The position numbers and the translations under genes were made by a program. Shown here one piece after another: positions 1 to 7,253 of a DNA stretch of 22,105 bases. A model generated the notes under the pieces. The model searched no databases and had not been told where the DNA came from. It saw nothing but the letters and a program-made list of their open reading frames with translations. Every line of letters begins with the position of its first letter. Within the stretch, counting starts at the first letter, position 1. Origin of the DNA: a virus; the IMG/VR virus record IMGVR_UViG_3300038421_000026, positions 1 to 22,105 of that record. The stretch is one strand, 5' to 3'.

Positions 1-30
1 AAGCCATTCTAATTCTTCCTTGTTAAACAT
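1..30 (-). CDS. Partial gene running off the left edge
   Basis: An ATG at 28-30 opens a frame that stays open to the window edge and encodes MFNKEELEWL. A GAGG sequence about 8 bases upstream of the ATG is a suitable ribosome binding site. It lies five bases downstream of the stop of the 86 aa gene and continues the late minus-strand operon. Too little is visible to assign a function. Confidence 0.5.
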   Translation of the reverse strand, partial: MFNKEELEWL

Positions 31-34
31 TGGA

Positions 35-295
35 CTAATCCTCATAACTTACTTTTAAGGTTCCACTTGATCCTGTCCTAATTGCCAGAAAATTAACTAT
101 TTCATCATGATTTTTTAGCTCCAGGGTTTGACCTACTTCCATAAGATGACCAACCGTAGAAGTTGGCGTAGTCCCATCGTAGTTAAATCTGATTTGGGCA
201 GTCTCAAGGGTTAAAAAGGCTTTTCTTGCCCTTCTGTAAGTTGCTGCGGTCAATCCTATTGCCGCAGCCCCTACTGTCACGCTTTCATGAGCCAT
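35..295 (-). CDS. Small phage structural-region protein, 86 aa
   Basis: The 86 aa protein has an N-terminal segment ESVTVGAAAIGLTAATY followed by AQIRFNYDGTTPTSTVGHLMEVG and a C-terminal AIRTGSSGTLKVSY. This pattern is known to me from small conserved proteins encoded near fibre and head genes of many tailed phages, where the product is probably a small beta-rich virion component; that role is inference. The start is well supported by an AAGGAGG sequence about 7 bases upstream of the ATG. It follows the 84 aa gene with a 12-base gap in the same operon. No membrane segment or cysteines are present. Confidence 0.7.
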   Translation of the reverse strand: MAHESVTVGAAAIGLTAATYRRARKAFLTLETAQIRFNYDGTTPTSTVGHLMEVGQTLELKNHDEIVNFLAIRTGSSGTLKVSYED

Positions 296-307
296 TTTAA
301 AACCTCC

Positions 308-562
308 TTATGTTCCTTTTTGGAATGATGGAATAATAATATTTGATGGTTGTACTGAATAACCCAATGAAGTAGCTTCGGCAATTATGGCATCTATCAT
401 TTTTTGTTTAATTTGGGCCAGGGTATCAGATTGAAGAATAATTATTGATACTTCACTCAAATCTCTTAGCCCGCCGCCGAAATAAATACATGAAAGTTTG
501 GCTTGAAGATTATCTCCATTTACATCAACTTCTATCGATGTGACAAAAGCTCCAGCCATCAT
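308..562 (-). CDS. Hypothetical 84 aa phage protein
   Basis: Not recognised. The protein begins MMAGAFVTSIEVDVNGDNLQAK, has a glycine-rich turn (YFGGGL) and ends with IIIPSFQKGT. It is soluble, with alternating hydrophobic residues suggesting beta strands and one central helix (IKQKMIDAIIAEATSL). Two ATGs occur in tandem; the AGGAG sequence is better spaced for the second (base 559), so the mature product may lack one Met. It lies between the collagen-like fibre gene and the 86 aa gene with gaps of 6 and 12 bases, so it is co-transcribed with them. It may be a fibre-associated or accessory virion protein, but this rests on position alone. Confidence 0.6.
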   Translation of the reverse strand: MMAGAFVTSIEVDVNGDNLQAKLSCIYFGGGLRDLSEVSIIILQSDTLAQIKQKMIDAIIAEATSLGYSVQPSNIIIPSFQKGT

Positions 563-568
563 TTTCTC

Positions 569-1537
569 CTATTTAAATTGAGCAATTATATTTCCGAATA
601 CCGGGTCTAAAGCTCCATCTCCTCCGCTTCCAACCAAACAGACAAAAACATCGGCTTTAGCATTAGCCGTAATATTGATCCAATTTGATACTTGAACTGT
701 ATTTTGCACATTAACCGCTACGTTGACTTCACTTGTGCCTATATCGGAATAATCGCCTACTGTAGTGGAAAATGCTGTTCTATATCGAAGTATCAATTTG
801 GAGGCAGCAGCTCCCGCCGTACCCTGTTTATTCACAATTAATCTAACTTGAGTAAAATTTGTGAGATCAACCTTTAGAATATGGCGGTGCGAACCACTTA
901 AGAACGTTGCAGCAAGTGGCATATTCGTCCATGTAAATCCAGCAGGATCAATTGCAATAGGATGGATTAATATAGATGCCGGTCCAGCTGGCCCTTGAAT
1001 TCCTTGATCTCCTTGCGGACCTTGAATGCCTTGATCCCCTTGTATTCCTTGCTCTCCTTGAATACCTTGAGCTCCATCATTGCCAGGAGGCCCTTGATAA
1101 CCTTGAGGACCTTGATCGCCAGTATCGCCTTTATCGCCCTTCAGACCAACATCTCCCGGTATTCCCTGAATTCCTTGTATTCCTTGTTCCCCTTGAGCGC
1201 CTGGAGCACCATCAGCACCAGGAGGGCCTTGAATTCCTTGTTCGCCCTGTAATCCTTGTTCACCTTGTGGTCCTTCTTCTCCCTGGATGCCTTGTAGTCC
1301 CTGATCACCAGTATCTCCTTTTGGTCCCTGTATTCCTTGAATTCCTTGCTCACCAACATCACCTTGATCACCTTTTTCACCCTGTGGACCAGCGGGTCCC
1401 TGTTCACCTTGTGGACCTTGGGGACCTGGCGGCCCAGGAGTTGGTTCTGTAAGATATAAATCCACATTTTTAATATGTTCGGCCTGTGGGTTTTCTTCGA
1501 CGACTTGACCTTCTACTAACACGCCTTGTATTTGCAT
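569..1537 (-). CDS. Collagen-like phage fibre protein
   Basis: About 322 aa in three parts: a ~34-residue head (with VLVEGQVVEENPQAEHIKNVDLYL), 51 perfect Gly-X-Y triplets, and a ~135-residue C-terminal domain rich in beta-strand-like stretches (for example ASKLILRYRTAFSTT). Collagen-like repeats in phage fibres are known to trimerise; the C-terminal domain probably nucleates the trimer and contacts the host, which is inference. The preferred start is ATG at 1535-1537, because GAGG lies 6 bases upstream of it; the GTG one codon earlier would sit too close. It is preceded by a strong hairpin and lies downstream of the head genes in the late operon. Confidence 0.85.
   Translation of the reverse strand: MQIQGVLVEGQVVEENPQAEHIKNVDLYLTEPTPGPPGPQGPQGEQGPAGPQGEKGDQGDVGEQGIQGIQGPKGDTGDQGLQGIQGEEGPQGEQGLQGEQGIQGPPGADGAPGAQGEQGIQGIQGIPGDVGLKGDKGDTGDQGPQGYQGPPGNDGAQGIQGEQGIQGDQGIQGPQGDQGIQGPAGPASILIHPIAIDPAGFTWTNMPLAATFLSGSHRHILKVDLTNFTQVRLIVNKQGTAGAAASKLILRYRTAFSTTVGDYSDIGTSEVNVAVNVQNTVQVSNWINITANAKADVFVCLVGSGGDGALDPVFGNIIAQFK
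977..1435 (-). repeat. Collagen-type Gly-X-Y repeat tract, 51 triplets
   Basis: Every third codon encodes glycine from base 1435 down to 977 without interruption. X-Y pairs are mostly IQ, PQ, EQ, DQ and PA, with Gln very frequent in the Y position. At DNA level this gives imperfect 9-18 bp direct repeats of the CCTTGAATTCCTTG type on the plus strand, which also produce long spurious open frames in other frames. Confidence 0.95.
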
Positions 1538-1556
1538 CACATGCCTCGCAAATAAG

Positions 1557-1580
1557 GCGGAGGGTTTTTAGGCCCTCCGC
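1557..1580. terminator. Strong GC hairpin between 257 aa gene and fibre gene
   Basis: GCGGAGGG (1557-1564) pairs perfectly with CCCTCCGC (1573-1580) around an 8-base loop. Read on the minus strand it lies between the 257 aa gene stop and the fibre gene start, followed by a weak T-rich stretch (CTTATTTG). It may be a leaky terminator or an mRNA-stabilising or processing hairpin within the late operon. The directly repeated TCGCAAAT on both sides is visible but unexplained. Confidence 0.6.
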
Positions 1581-1595
1581 ATCGCAAATTGTTTC

Positions 1596-2369
1596 TTAAG
1601 GTTCAAGATTCAGCATGACGGCCCCATCATCATAGCTACCATCTGAAGACTTTGAGTAAGCCGTACCAATAAACTGTCTGATATCTGTAGTTGTCGCCTT
1701 GGCAATACTTCCATCGCTCACCAACATCTTATTTACGCCATATGCATAAGCATTTGGGACCACATATGAAGGTCCTTTTGTCTGACCCCAGAAGTAATAA
1801 CCAGAAGCTACTTTGCAGAGAGGATTAACGACAGCAGGGCCGATACCCGCATGAGTTTGACCATTTCCAACGTTCTGATATGGACTTGGATAAACAGAAA
1901 TTCCATATCCCGTTCCGGCCCCTGCCGTAATGTCAATTGGTAATGGATGATCAAGATAGATTTTGATCTTCGTTGCATCACCAATTTCATTACCTGTGCA
2001 CCGGAACACCATAATTTGAGGATCAGCACCCGTTGAGAAAATAACTACCAGCCCATTGTAAAAATAATCAAGGCTGTATATCGGTGTAGCATTCACATAG
2101 ATATAACTCTGACCGGCATAAGCAACGGCATTGGCTTCATGCTCAATGGCGAAAGTATCGCCTCCGGTATCTCCACCCTGAAGGGACATGGAAGGACAAA
2201 GCCAACAAGCTACATTAATGGCTTCATAAGCCTTACAATATCTGTATCTTCGACCATGTGTTTCAAAACCCATTCCGATAGGATAATGCTGGTCTATAGT
2301 ATCGACATAAAGACCAACCGCTTCCCAGGGAACACCATGCAACATTCCATCAATACTTTGATCTCTCAT
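1596..2369 (-). CDS. Head-region structural protein, 257 aa
   Basis: The 257 aa product follows the major capsid gene directly. The segment HYPIGMGFETHGRRYRYCKA resembles a motif seen in proteins encoded just after capsid genes in other tailed phages, where a GRxYRY-type segment near the N-terminus is followed by a beta-rich body; an exact family cannot be named. The rest is rich in Gly, Tyr, Thr and short strands, with no membrane segment, and ends in DDGAVMLNLEP. A head decoration or minor capsid role is inferred from position. The start is supported by AGAAAGGAG about 7 bases upstream. Hairpins flank the gene on both sides. Confidence 0.65.
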   Translation of the reverse strand: MRDQSIDGMLHGVPWEAVGLYVDTIDQHYPIGMGFETHGRRYRYCKAYEAINVACWLCPSMSLQGGDTGGDTFAIEHEANAVAYAGQSYIYVNATPIYSLDYFYNGLVVIFSTGADPQIMVFRCTGNEIGDATKIKIYLDHPLPIDITAGAGTGYGISVYPSPYQNVGNGQTHAGIGPAVVNPLCKVASGYYFWGQTKGPSYVVPNAYAYGVNKMLVSDGSIAKATTTDIRQFIGTAYSKSSDGSYDDGAVMLNLEP

Positions 2370-2393
2370 TGTTTTTCTCCTTTCTAAGAGATT

Positions 2394-2415
2394 GGGTGAG
2401 GCGCTGGCCTCACCC
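2394..2415. terminator. Hairpin downstream of the major capsid gene
   Basis: GGGTGAGG (2394-2401) pairs perfectly with CCTCACCC (2408-2415) around a 6-base loop. On the minus strand it comes 28 bases after the capsid stop and just before the ribosome binding site of the 257 aa gene. No T-tract follows on the minus strand, so it looks more like a partial terminator or 3'-end protector that sets capsid mRNA abundance than a full stop. Confidence 0.55.
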
Positions 2416-2442
2416 GGTTAGATTTTTAATAGTTAATTTCTC

Positions 2443-3309
2443 TTACTGTGACGCAACTTCTATCACCATCTCGTCCTCGACTCTTGTGGCTCCCATATCC
2501 ATCTCGATCCAGGGCTGCCATGCAAAGTTTTTGGTAGATTCCTCAGTCAACCTGACCTGAACATCATTGATAGTTCCAAAGCCAATCGCACCCTTGCAGT
2601 AGGCATAGCAATACCAAGTCGTTGTCGAAGAACTGTTTTCCAGATAGATCAATTCGGTCTGGATAAACTTGAACCCCAAGAAAGTATCAATCTGACCGGT
2701 AGCAAGTGCTCTGACTGTGTTATAATCGGCATTGGTGATTTCAGTCGTACCCAAGAGGTCAATAATTGATTCCGATGGACAAACGAAATACCGATCTTCC
2801 CTCGGAGCTTCCGCTTCATCAAGAAGTTGTTTAGCATTCAGAAGTTTGGCAATGGTCATACCCACACCACCATGACCAACCTTCTGGGCTGCGGGAAGAG
2901 CAATAGTAGTCGTTCCAGTCTTTCCACCATAGGCATTCCCGCCAAGAGCAGCGAGGATAATCCGATCTTTCCTTCTGTTCATGGCGTTTTTGCCAGCCTG
3001 TTGATATGGGCCTTTAGGATCAACAAGCATCCGGCCTGCGTCCGCCCGGTCAAGCAAAGTTGACCAGACGTACGGTGTAGCAGATGACCGCCTTCTGGAA
3101 TGATCTTGTTCGATATTGGGTGTATCAGAGTGGCGGGTTACTAATTCAACGGCTTCGGTTGCTCCGAGTCTTTCCCAATAAAGATATTCGCCTTCTTGCT
3201 TTACAGGCGGAATGGTTGTGCCTTCAAGCCTTGAATCGGCTTGCTGGCAGAGCAACCGCATCGTGTTTTGGTATTGATTTACAAATAAGGTATCAATTGA
3301 TTCGGCCAT
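2443..3309 (-). CDS. Major capsid protein
   Basis: The 288 aa protein begins MAESIDTLFVNQYQNTMRLLCQQ, a pattern typical of the Phage_capsid_2-like coat proteins found in many podovirus and siphovirus genomes. Supporting features are WERLGATEAVELVTRHSDTP near residue 46, a central RRKDRIILAALGGNAYGG, and C-terminal strand-rich segments such as GFGTINDVQVRLTE. Known family members form the icosahedral shell; the expected order portal, scaffold, capsid is present here. The start is fixed by AGAGGAG 8 bases upstream. The 154-base leader contains two hairpins and a perfect 8-bp hairpin follows the stop, which fits a highly expressed gene with a protected message. Confidence 0.85.
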   Translation of the reverse strand: MAESIDTLFVNQYQNTMRLLCQQADSRLEGTTIPPVKQEGEYLYWERLGATEAVELVTRHSDTPNIEQDHSRRRSSATPYVWSTLLDRADAGRMLVDPKGPYQQAGKNAMNRRKDRIILAALGGNAYGGKTGTTTIALPAAQKVGHGGVGMTIAKLLNAKQLLDEAEAPREDRYFVCPSESIIDLLGTTEITNADYNTVRALATGQIDTFLGFKFIQTELIYLENSSSTTTWYCYAYCKGAIGFGTINDVQVRLTEESTKNFAWQPWIEMDMGATRVEDEMVIEVASQ

Positions 3310-3354
3310 TGTAGTTCTCCTCTTAAAATCAAATTGTTAGTTTGAATTTTCTTT

Positions 3355-3421
3355 GGGAACTACCTGGCCTTCCAGATTCCCTTCTGCTTAACGTGCAGCC
3401 TTGCGGCCTTCTTTCAGGCTG
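3355..3421 (-). promoter_or_regulatory. Two hairpins in the capsid gene leader
   Basis: The 154-base gap before the capsid gene has no frame worth calling. It holds CAGCCT (3396-3401) pairing with AGGCTG (3416-3421), and a compound hairpin with GGGAA (3355-3359) and TTCCC (3377-3381) enclosing CTGG (3364-3367) and CCAG (3372-3375). Read on the minus strand these sit in the 5' untranslated region of the capsid message. A processing or stabilising role is inference. Confidence 0.45.
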
Positions 3422-3463
3422 TCAACAGGACACTTTCGTGCTACCCCGTTATTTCTTACCTAT

Positions 3464-3829
3464 CTATCTAATGAGACTCCTTTTCAGCTTTTCATAATCT
3501 CCTTCAATCATCCATCCCTTGAGGATTCTTGGAGGAAGTTCTTTCTCTTCTTCATCTCTCGATGGTCTACCCGGTCCACGCTTGGGTTTCAGTAAAATCA
3601 CAACATCATATCCGATGAAGTGAATGCCTTCTTCATTCTGGATTCTTTTCATGGTAAAATTTATAAGTCTGTCAATTTCTGCGATAGGAATATCGTCATA
3701 CTTTAGAAGATTCTCCACCTTTGGAAATGCTGGTTCAGGTTTTGGGATTACTTTCTTTTTGGGAATTTTCTGGCCTTTCTGTATTGCTTCCCATTCCTCT
3801 TTTGTATATGTTTCCTCGTTTAATGCCAT
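3464..3829 (-). CDS. Hypothetical charged 121 aa protein with AT-hook-like motif
   Basis: Not recognised as a family. The protein is strongly charged, with an N-terminal lysine/proline-rich segment (QKIPKKKVIPKPEPAFPK) and a central LKPKRGPGRPSRDEEE that contains the GRP core of an AT-hook DNA-binding motif, followed by PPRILKGWMIEGDYEKLKRSLIR. Start support is excellent: AGGAGG 5 bases upstream of the ATG. It lies between scaffold and capsid genes with an 8-base gap to the scaffold stop. It could be a DNA- or scaffold-interacting assembly factor, but the AT-hook reading rests on one short motif. Confidence 0.6.
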   Translation of the reverse strand: MALNEETYTKEEWEAIQKGQKIPKKKVIPKPEPAFPKVENLLKYDDIPIAEIDRLINFTMKRIQNEEGIHFIGYDVVILLKPKRGPGRPSRDEEEKELPPRILKGWMIEGDYEKLKRSLIR

Positions 3830-3837
3830 AAAACCTC

Positions 3838-4710
3838 CTATTTTTTAGTTAATTGAATTTTCATCTTCTGAAGTCTGGAATATTCATCAACGGCCTCTTT
3901 ATGTCCCGGTTTGGAAATATCGTTTAGAGGATGTTTGGGATCATTAAACATTTCCAGAATTTTTTTATCCACATCGGCCAAAGTTGAAACCCCTAATCTT
4001 TCACCTTCAATAAGAGCATCTTCAAGCATTGGATCACCGATTTCAGCAAACATCTGAACGATTCTTACGGCATCTTCTGGAATCATTCGTCCGATCAATT
4101 CATCAGCATCTTCTCCGAGATGTTTCCCGGCTGCCCTCCTTGCGGCCTCAAATTTACGAGTAGAAAGACCTGCCCATTTTTTCTTCAATCCAGATTTTAA
4201 TTGCTCAAATTTCTGATCTTCTTGGGCCTCCGCACCCATTTGATAATTAAGATACCAATCAAAGAATTTTTGAACCTGAGAATTTGATATTCCTTCTTTA
4301 TGGGCAAATTCTTTAAATGAACCGATCAATGGTTCATTTGCCTGAAAATTTTCAATCTCCGGAAATTTGATCTCATACTTATCTGGACTTTCCGGCGCAG
4401 ATTCAAGGATTCCCTCTGATTTCAACTTGGTCATTATTTCCCCGATTGCCTTTTGTCTTTCTTCAGGCTTACCGTCTTTTTTTGGCAATCGGATAGAACC
4501 ACCAATTAACTTTTGAGCATTGATAAAACTTTCTGTTAATCCCTTAAAATCTTTGATCGGCTCAAGAGACTTATCCTTACCCAAATCTCCGAGACTTTCT
4601 TTAAAATTTCCAAAATGCTCTGCCCCGCCCTTAGACCAGTCTATCGTTGCAGATCCGGTCTGCCCATCACCCGATGGAACCTGACTACCTGCTCCCGCTT
4701 CATCTGACAT
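3838..4710 (-). CDS. Capsid assembly (scaffold) protein
   Basis: The 290 aa protein has the composition and layout of podovirus scaffolds: a disordered Gly/Ser N-terminus, a conserved-looking LGKDKSLEPIKDFKGLTESF around residues 42-61, long charged helices, and a very lysine-rich C-terminal helix (SRLQKMKIQLTKK) of the kind that contacts coat protein in known scaffolds. It has no cysteines or membrane segments. Its place between portal and capsid genes matches known podovirus order. Start support is AAAGGAGG 9 bases before the ATG. The product would drive procapsid formation and be released or degraded on packaging, by analogy with T7 gp9-like proteins. Confidence 0.75.
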   Translation of the reverse strand: MSDEAGAGSQVPSGDGQTGSATIDWSKGGAEHFGNFKESLGDLGKDKSLEPIKDFKGLTESFINAQKLIGGSIRLPKKDGKPEERQKAIGEIMTKLKSEGILESAPESPDKYEIKFPEIENFQANEPLIGSFKEFAHKEGISNSQVQKFFDWYLNYQMGAEAQEDQKFEQLKSGLKKKWAGLSTRKFEAARRAAGKHLGEDADELIGRMIPEDAVRIVQMFAEIGDPMLEDALIEGERLGVSTLADVDKKILEMFNDPKHPLNDISKPGHKEAVDEYSRLQKMKIQLTKK

Positions 4711-4728
4711 AGATTAAACCTCCTTTTT

Positions 4729-4971
4729 TTAGACTCCTAAATTTGTAGCAATTAAATTCCCGGCATAATCGTAGTAGACAATGCCGTTCTCCGGGACAAT
4801 CTCAAATTGAACGACATCTAATCCTAAAATAGTCCCGATCCTGATATAATCTCCAAATTGAGCATTAAGATCGGGAAAATTAACAAGCATAAATCCTCTC
4901 GGCATCTGGTCAAGAAATGGTCTTAATGTTATCAAAAATTCGGTTATGTATTCCATCGTACCAAGCAACAT
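4729..4971 (-). CDS. Small virion-region protein, 80 aa (paralogue of next gene)
   Basis: Not assigned to a known family. The second half (from RGFMLVNF) contains GTILG, then VYYDYAGNLIATN, matching in order the GTILG, YQYYDDA and LLATN of the adjacent 84 aa protein, so the two look like products of a tandem duplication. The first ATG (4971) has no strong ribosome binding site; a second ATG lies 5 codons in. It starts 12 bases after the preceding stop, so translational coupling is plausible. A head or connector accessory role is inferred only from position. Confidence 0.6.
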   Translation of the reverse strand: MLLGTMEYITEFLITLRPFLDQMPRGFMLVNFPDLNAQFGDYIRIGTILGLDVVQFEIVPENGIVYYDYAGNLIATNLGV

Positions 4972-4983
4972 GTTTTTCTGTTA

Positions 4984-5238
4984 TCAAACATTCGTAGCAA
5001 GTAAATTAGGTGTTGCCGCATCATCGTAATATTGATATTTACCATCACCTAAGGCAGCTTTCCTTTTTAGGGGTATCCCCAAAATTGTTCCGAGTAATTG
5101 GCCGTCTGCGAATCCTGAAATATTGGCAGCGTCAATGTAGAGAACGCCCCGCTTCAATTCATGAAGTGCTGGCTTGGCTGTGCCTCTCATAATTGTTTCT
5201 GCTGCTACGAACTCAGCCCTTGACCTTATTGTTGCCAT
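4984..5238 (-). CDS. Small virion-region protein, 84 aa (paralogue of previous gene)
   Basis: The protein opens with ATIRSRAEFVAAETIMRGTAKPALHELKRGVLYIDAANI, then GTILG, a short basic segment and the tail YYDDAATPNLLATNV. The start is strongly supported by GAAGGAGGAATAAACG before the ATG; that ribosome binding site overlaps the end of the preceding Bbp19-like gene. It shares the GTILG / YYD / ATN signature with the 80 aa gene immediately downstream. Function is unknown; its position between portal and scaffold suggests a small head-assembly or decoration protein. Confidence 0.65.
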   Translation of the reverse strand: MATIRSRAEFVAAETIMRGTAKPALHELKRGVLYIDAANISGFADGQLLGTILGIPLKRKAALGDGKYQYYDDAATPNLLATNV

Positions 5239-5241
5239 CGT

Positions 5242-5499
5242 TTATTCCTCCTTCTCTTCTTCTTTGATGACCTGGATTTCTCTATTCTTAAATTCCATCA
5301 TTCGCTTAATATCAAGAACGACTTCCATCATTCCGATTTTTCTAAATGTATCATTTGTATCTCCAATAGTATAAGGAAGACTGCAATATTCCTTTTCCAT
5401 ATCTTCAAGAACTCTAATCCCTTCAAGAGTGGAAAAAACAGTCCAATAATCCTGCATTCTCCTGATCTGAAATTCTGTGACTTCAAGTTTTTCAATCAT
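5242..5499 (-). CDS. Bbp19-like phage protein, 85 aa
   Basis: The segment RRMQDYWTVFSTLEGIRVLEDM, followed by YTIGDTNDTFRKIGMMEVVLDIKRMM, fits the Bbp19-like family of short podovirus proteins encoded next to the portal. The family is known by gene order and has no firm biochemical role to my knowledge. The C-terminus is a run of Glu and Lys (EEEKEE). The start overlaps the portal stop by four bases (ATGA), so it is translationally coupled to the portal. Length agrees with family members as I know them. Confidence 0.7.
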   Translation of the reverse strand: MIEKLEVTEFQIRRMQDYWTVFSTLEGIRVLEDMEKEYCSLPYTIGDTNDTFRKIGMMEVVLDIKRMMEFKNREIQVIKEEEKEE

Positions 5500-7139
5500 G
5501 GCGTTGGTTGTTCACCTTCTTTACCCATTTCTCCAATTGCTTTAATTGCAGGAATCGCCTTACTTGCTCCTTCCGCAATTCTCTCCATGTCTCTTTTCTG
5601 CATTTCAGACTTCATCATCTTCAGTCTATTTTCTCTTAATATTGTTCTTTGTTCTATCGATCTCATTACTCTTGATGGTGCACCTGAAACCTCTGCCGTA
5701 TATCTCAATGCCTCATCGCTGTCGATATTATCGTATGGATTCGAAATTCCATCCGAAGGGGGAATCTGCGCTATTTGACCTGCGAAATTATAAAGTCTTT
5801 GGATACCGAGAACATCTGCCGCCCTTTGTGCCCTTGCAAGTGGGCCTTCATATTCGACATCAATCTCTCTTACTTTTAATTGGGCAAGAATGGCAGGAGG
5901 CATAGGTAAACCCCTTGCTCTCATCATGATTCCAAATTCTCTTTCAACAAGTGGTTTTAGAAGTTCTATCTGTATTCTTCCCATGCTGGGCCCGAGAAGC
6001 CTTTGCATAAGTTCATATCGGACTTGAATCTCGGTTGCCGTCATTTCCGGTCCTTCCTGCAACTGCAATTGATCCGAATAGAAAATCTGCCGAATTGACT
6101 TTCTAAGTTCTTCTTCCTTGATCTGGCTCACATCATAACGAATACGATGATCCATCATCCAGATAGAATCTTTATCCCTGACAATATTTCGTCCTCCGGG
6201 TCTTAATTTAAGAGAACCTATCACGCCTCCATCCCTTTCAAAAGTTGGAGGATCTAAATCTTTCGCCCAGGCTTTTAATCCAAATTCTTTTGCCTTATTC
6301 AAGGACTTTGTATCGGGTAAAGCAATATGTCCCTGACCCCTTCCATATTCTTCGCCAGATGTTTTCTTCATTCTTGGTACTGCAAAAGGAAATTCATAAT
6401 ATCCGCCTTCGGAAATAAGTTCTTTTTCATCAAGGTTTATATAGTAAGAGAGATATCTTTTTTCTCCTCCATTTTCGCTGGGAAAAACAGAATGAAGAAA
6501 AATAAATTTTTTGTCAGGTTCTTTCTCTGCCGTATCAAGAATCTTTTTTGTCAGATTATTTTTCCATTTATCTCTTGCTGCTCTTGCCGAAAGTTCAAAT
6601 TCTCTAAAAAGAGTATCAACCATTCCCTGATGGTTTTCTGCCGTGCAATATTCGGAATTAGCCAAAGCCTTGTAATAAATTCCATTAAAACCCTTTCTCT
6701 CAATGGGATTCTCTTCTGTAAAAATACATCCTTCTCCAAAAGCTCCTAAATCCGCATAAGTTTCTGGAATCTCAGAATAGAAATTAGAACGTAATCTTTG
6801 ATAGTGCATTAACTCACCACAAAGCTCTAACCAATCCATAATTTCTTTTATGGAATTCATTCTGTTATCAGCAATTTTCAGATAATGCCATCTGGAAGAA
6901 GATGGAGTAATGGCCCCTGCCATCGAAGAAGCAAATTGATCAAGAGCAAAAATAGCAGCAGAATCATAAATGTCTGTAGTCTGTTTAGCTCCAGGAGAAG
7001 GTTTATATCCAATTCCTACACGACTTGGAAAAATAAATTTAGCGATATCTTCCCAAAGAGGCTCATATAAAGCCCTTGTAGCTTTCATTTTATCGTTTCG
7101 ATCAATAAGAAATTTTACTTCTTCTTTTGTTAATGGCAT
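5496..7139 (-). CDS. Portal / head-to-tail connector protein
   Basis: A 547 aa protein of the T7-type bacteriophage head-to-tail connecting family. Recognisable parts are the N-terminal helix with YEPLWEDIAKFIFPSR, then IYDSAAIFALDQFASSMAGAITP near residue 58, SRWHYLKI, and a helical C-terminus with SGAPSRVMRSIEQRTILREN. Known members form the dodecameric ring through which DNA enters. The start is placed at ATG 7137-7139 because GGGGAGA lies 6-7 bases upstream; an in-frame TTG at 7152-7154 would lie inside that site. A terminator-like hairpin ends right before this ribosome binding site. The stop overlaps the Bbp19-like start. Confidence 0.9.
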   Translation of the reverse strand: MPLTKEEVKFLIDRNDKMKATRALYEPLWEDIAKFIFPSRVGIGYKPSPGAKQTTDIYDSAAIFALDQFASSMAGAITPSSSRWHYLKIADNRMNSIKEIMDWLELCGELMHYQRLRSNFYSEIPETYADLGAFGEGCIFTEENPIERKGFNGIYYKALANSEYCTAENHQGMVDTLFREFELSARAARDKWKNNLTKKILDTAEKEPDKKFIFLHSVFPSENGGEKRYLSYYINLDEKELISEGGYYEFPFAVPRMKKTSGEEYGRGQGHIALPDTKSLNKAKEFGLKAWAKDLDPPTFERDGGVIGSLKLRPGGRNIVRDKDSIWMMDHRIRYDVSQIKEEELRKSIRQIFYSDQLQLQEGPEMTATEIQVRYELMQRLLGPSMGRIQIELLKPLVEREFGIMMRARGLPMPPAILAQLKVREIDVEYEGPLARAQRAADVLGIQRLYNFAGQIAQIPPSDGISNPYDNIDSDEALRYTAEVSGAPSRVMRSIEQRTILRENRLKMMKSEMQKRDMERIAEGASKAIPAIKAIGEMGKEGEQPTP

Positions 7140-7152
7140 CTTCAATCTCCCC

Positions 7153-7195
7153 AAAAAGAAAAGCGCCTACCGTCGTAGCTACGATAGACGCTTTT
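7153..7195 (-). terminator. Probable intrinsic terminator upstream of the portal gene
   Basis: On the minus strand AAAAGCG and CGCTTTT (bases 7189-7195 and 7159-7165) enclose the perfect palindrome TCGTAGCTACGA (7173-7184), flanked by a CTA/TAG pair. The right arm runs straight into TTTTCTTTTT, giving a long U-tract. It would terminate transcription coming from the terminase side just before the portal ribosome binding site, so it may be leaky or subject to antitermination. Confidence 0.7.
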
Positions 7196-7209
7196 CCTAT
7201 ATATTGGGA

Positions 7210-7235
7210 CCTTCGTTGCAATCGAAGGATTTTTC
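7210..7235 (+). terminator. Second hairpin with T-tract, opposite orientation
   Basis: CCTTCG (7210-7215) and CGAAGG (7223-7228) form a perfect 6-bp stem with a 7-base loop, followed on the plus strand by ATTTTT. All genes around it read on the minus strand, so as a plus-strand terminator it would block antisense transcription, forming a back-to-back pair with the hairpin at 7153-7195. Confidence 0.55.
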
Positions 7236-7253
7236 TATATCAAAAAATAAATA

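Noticed and set aside
976-1467. Long open frames on the plus strand and in another minus frame across the collagen tract
   Set aside because: They mirror the three-base periodicity of the Gly-X-Y repeat; their products are low-complexity Leu/Val/Pro or Lys-rich strings without ribosome binding sites.
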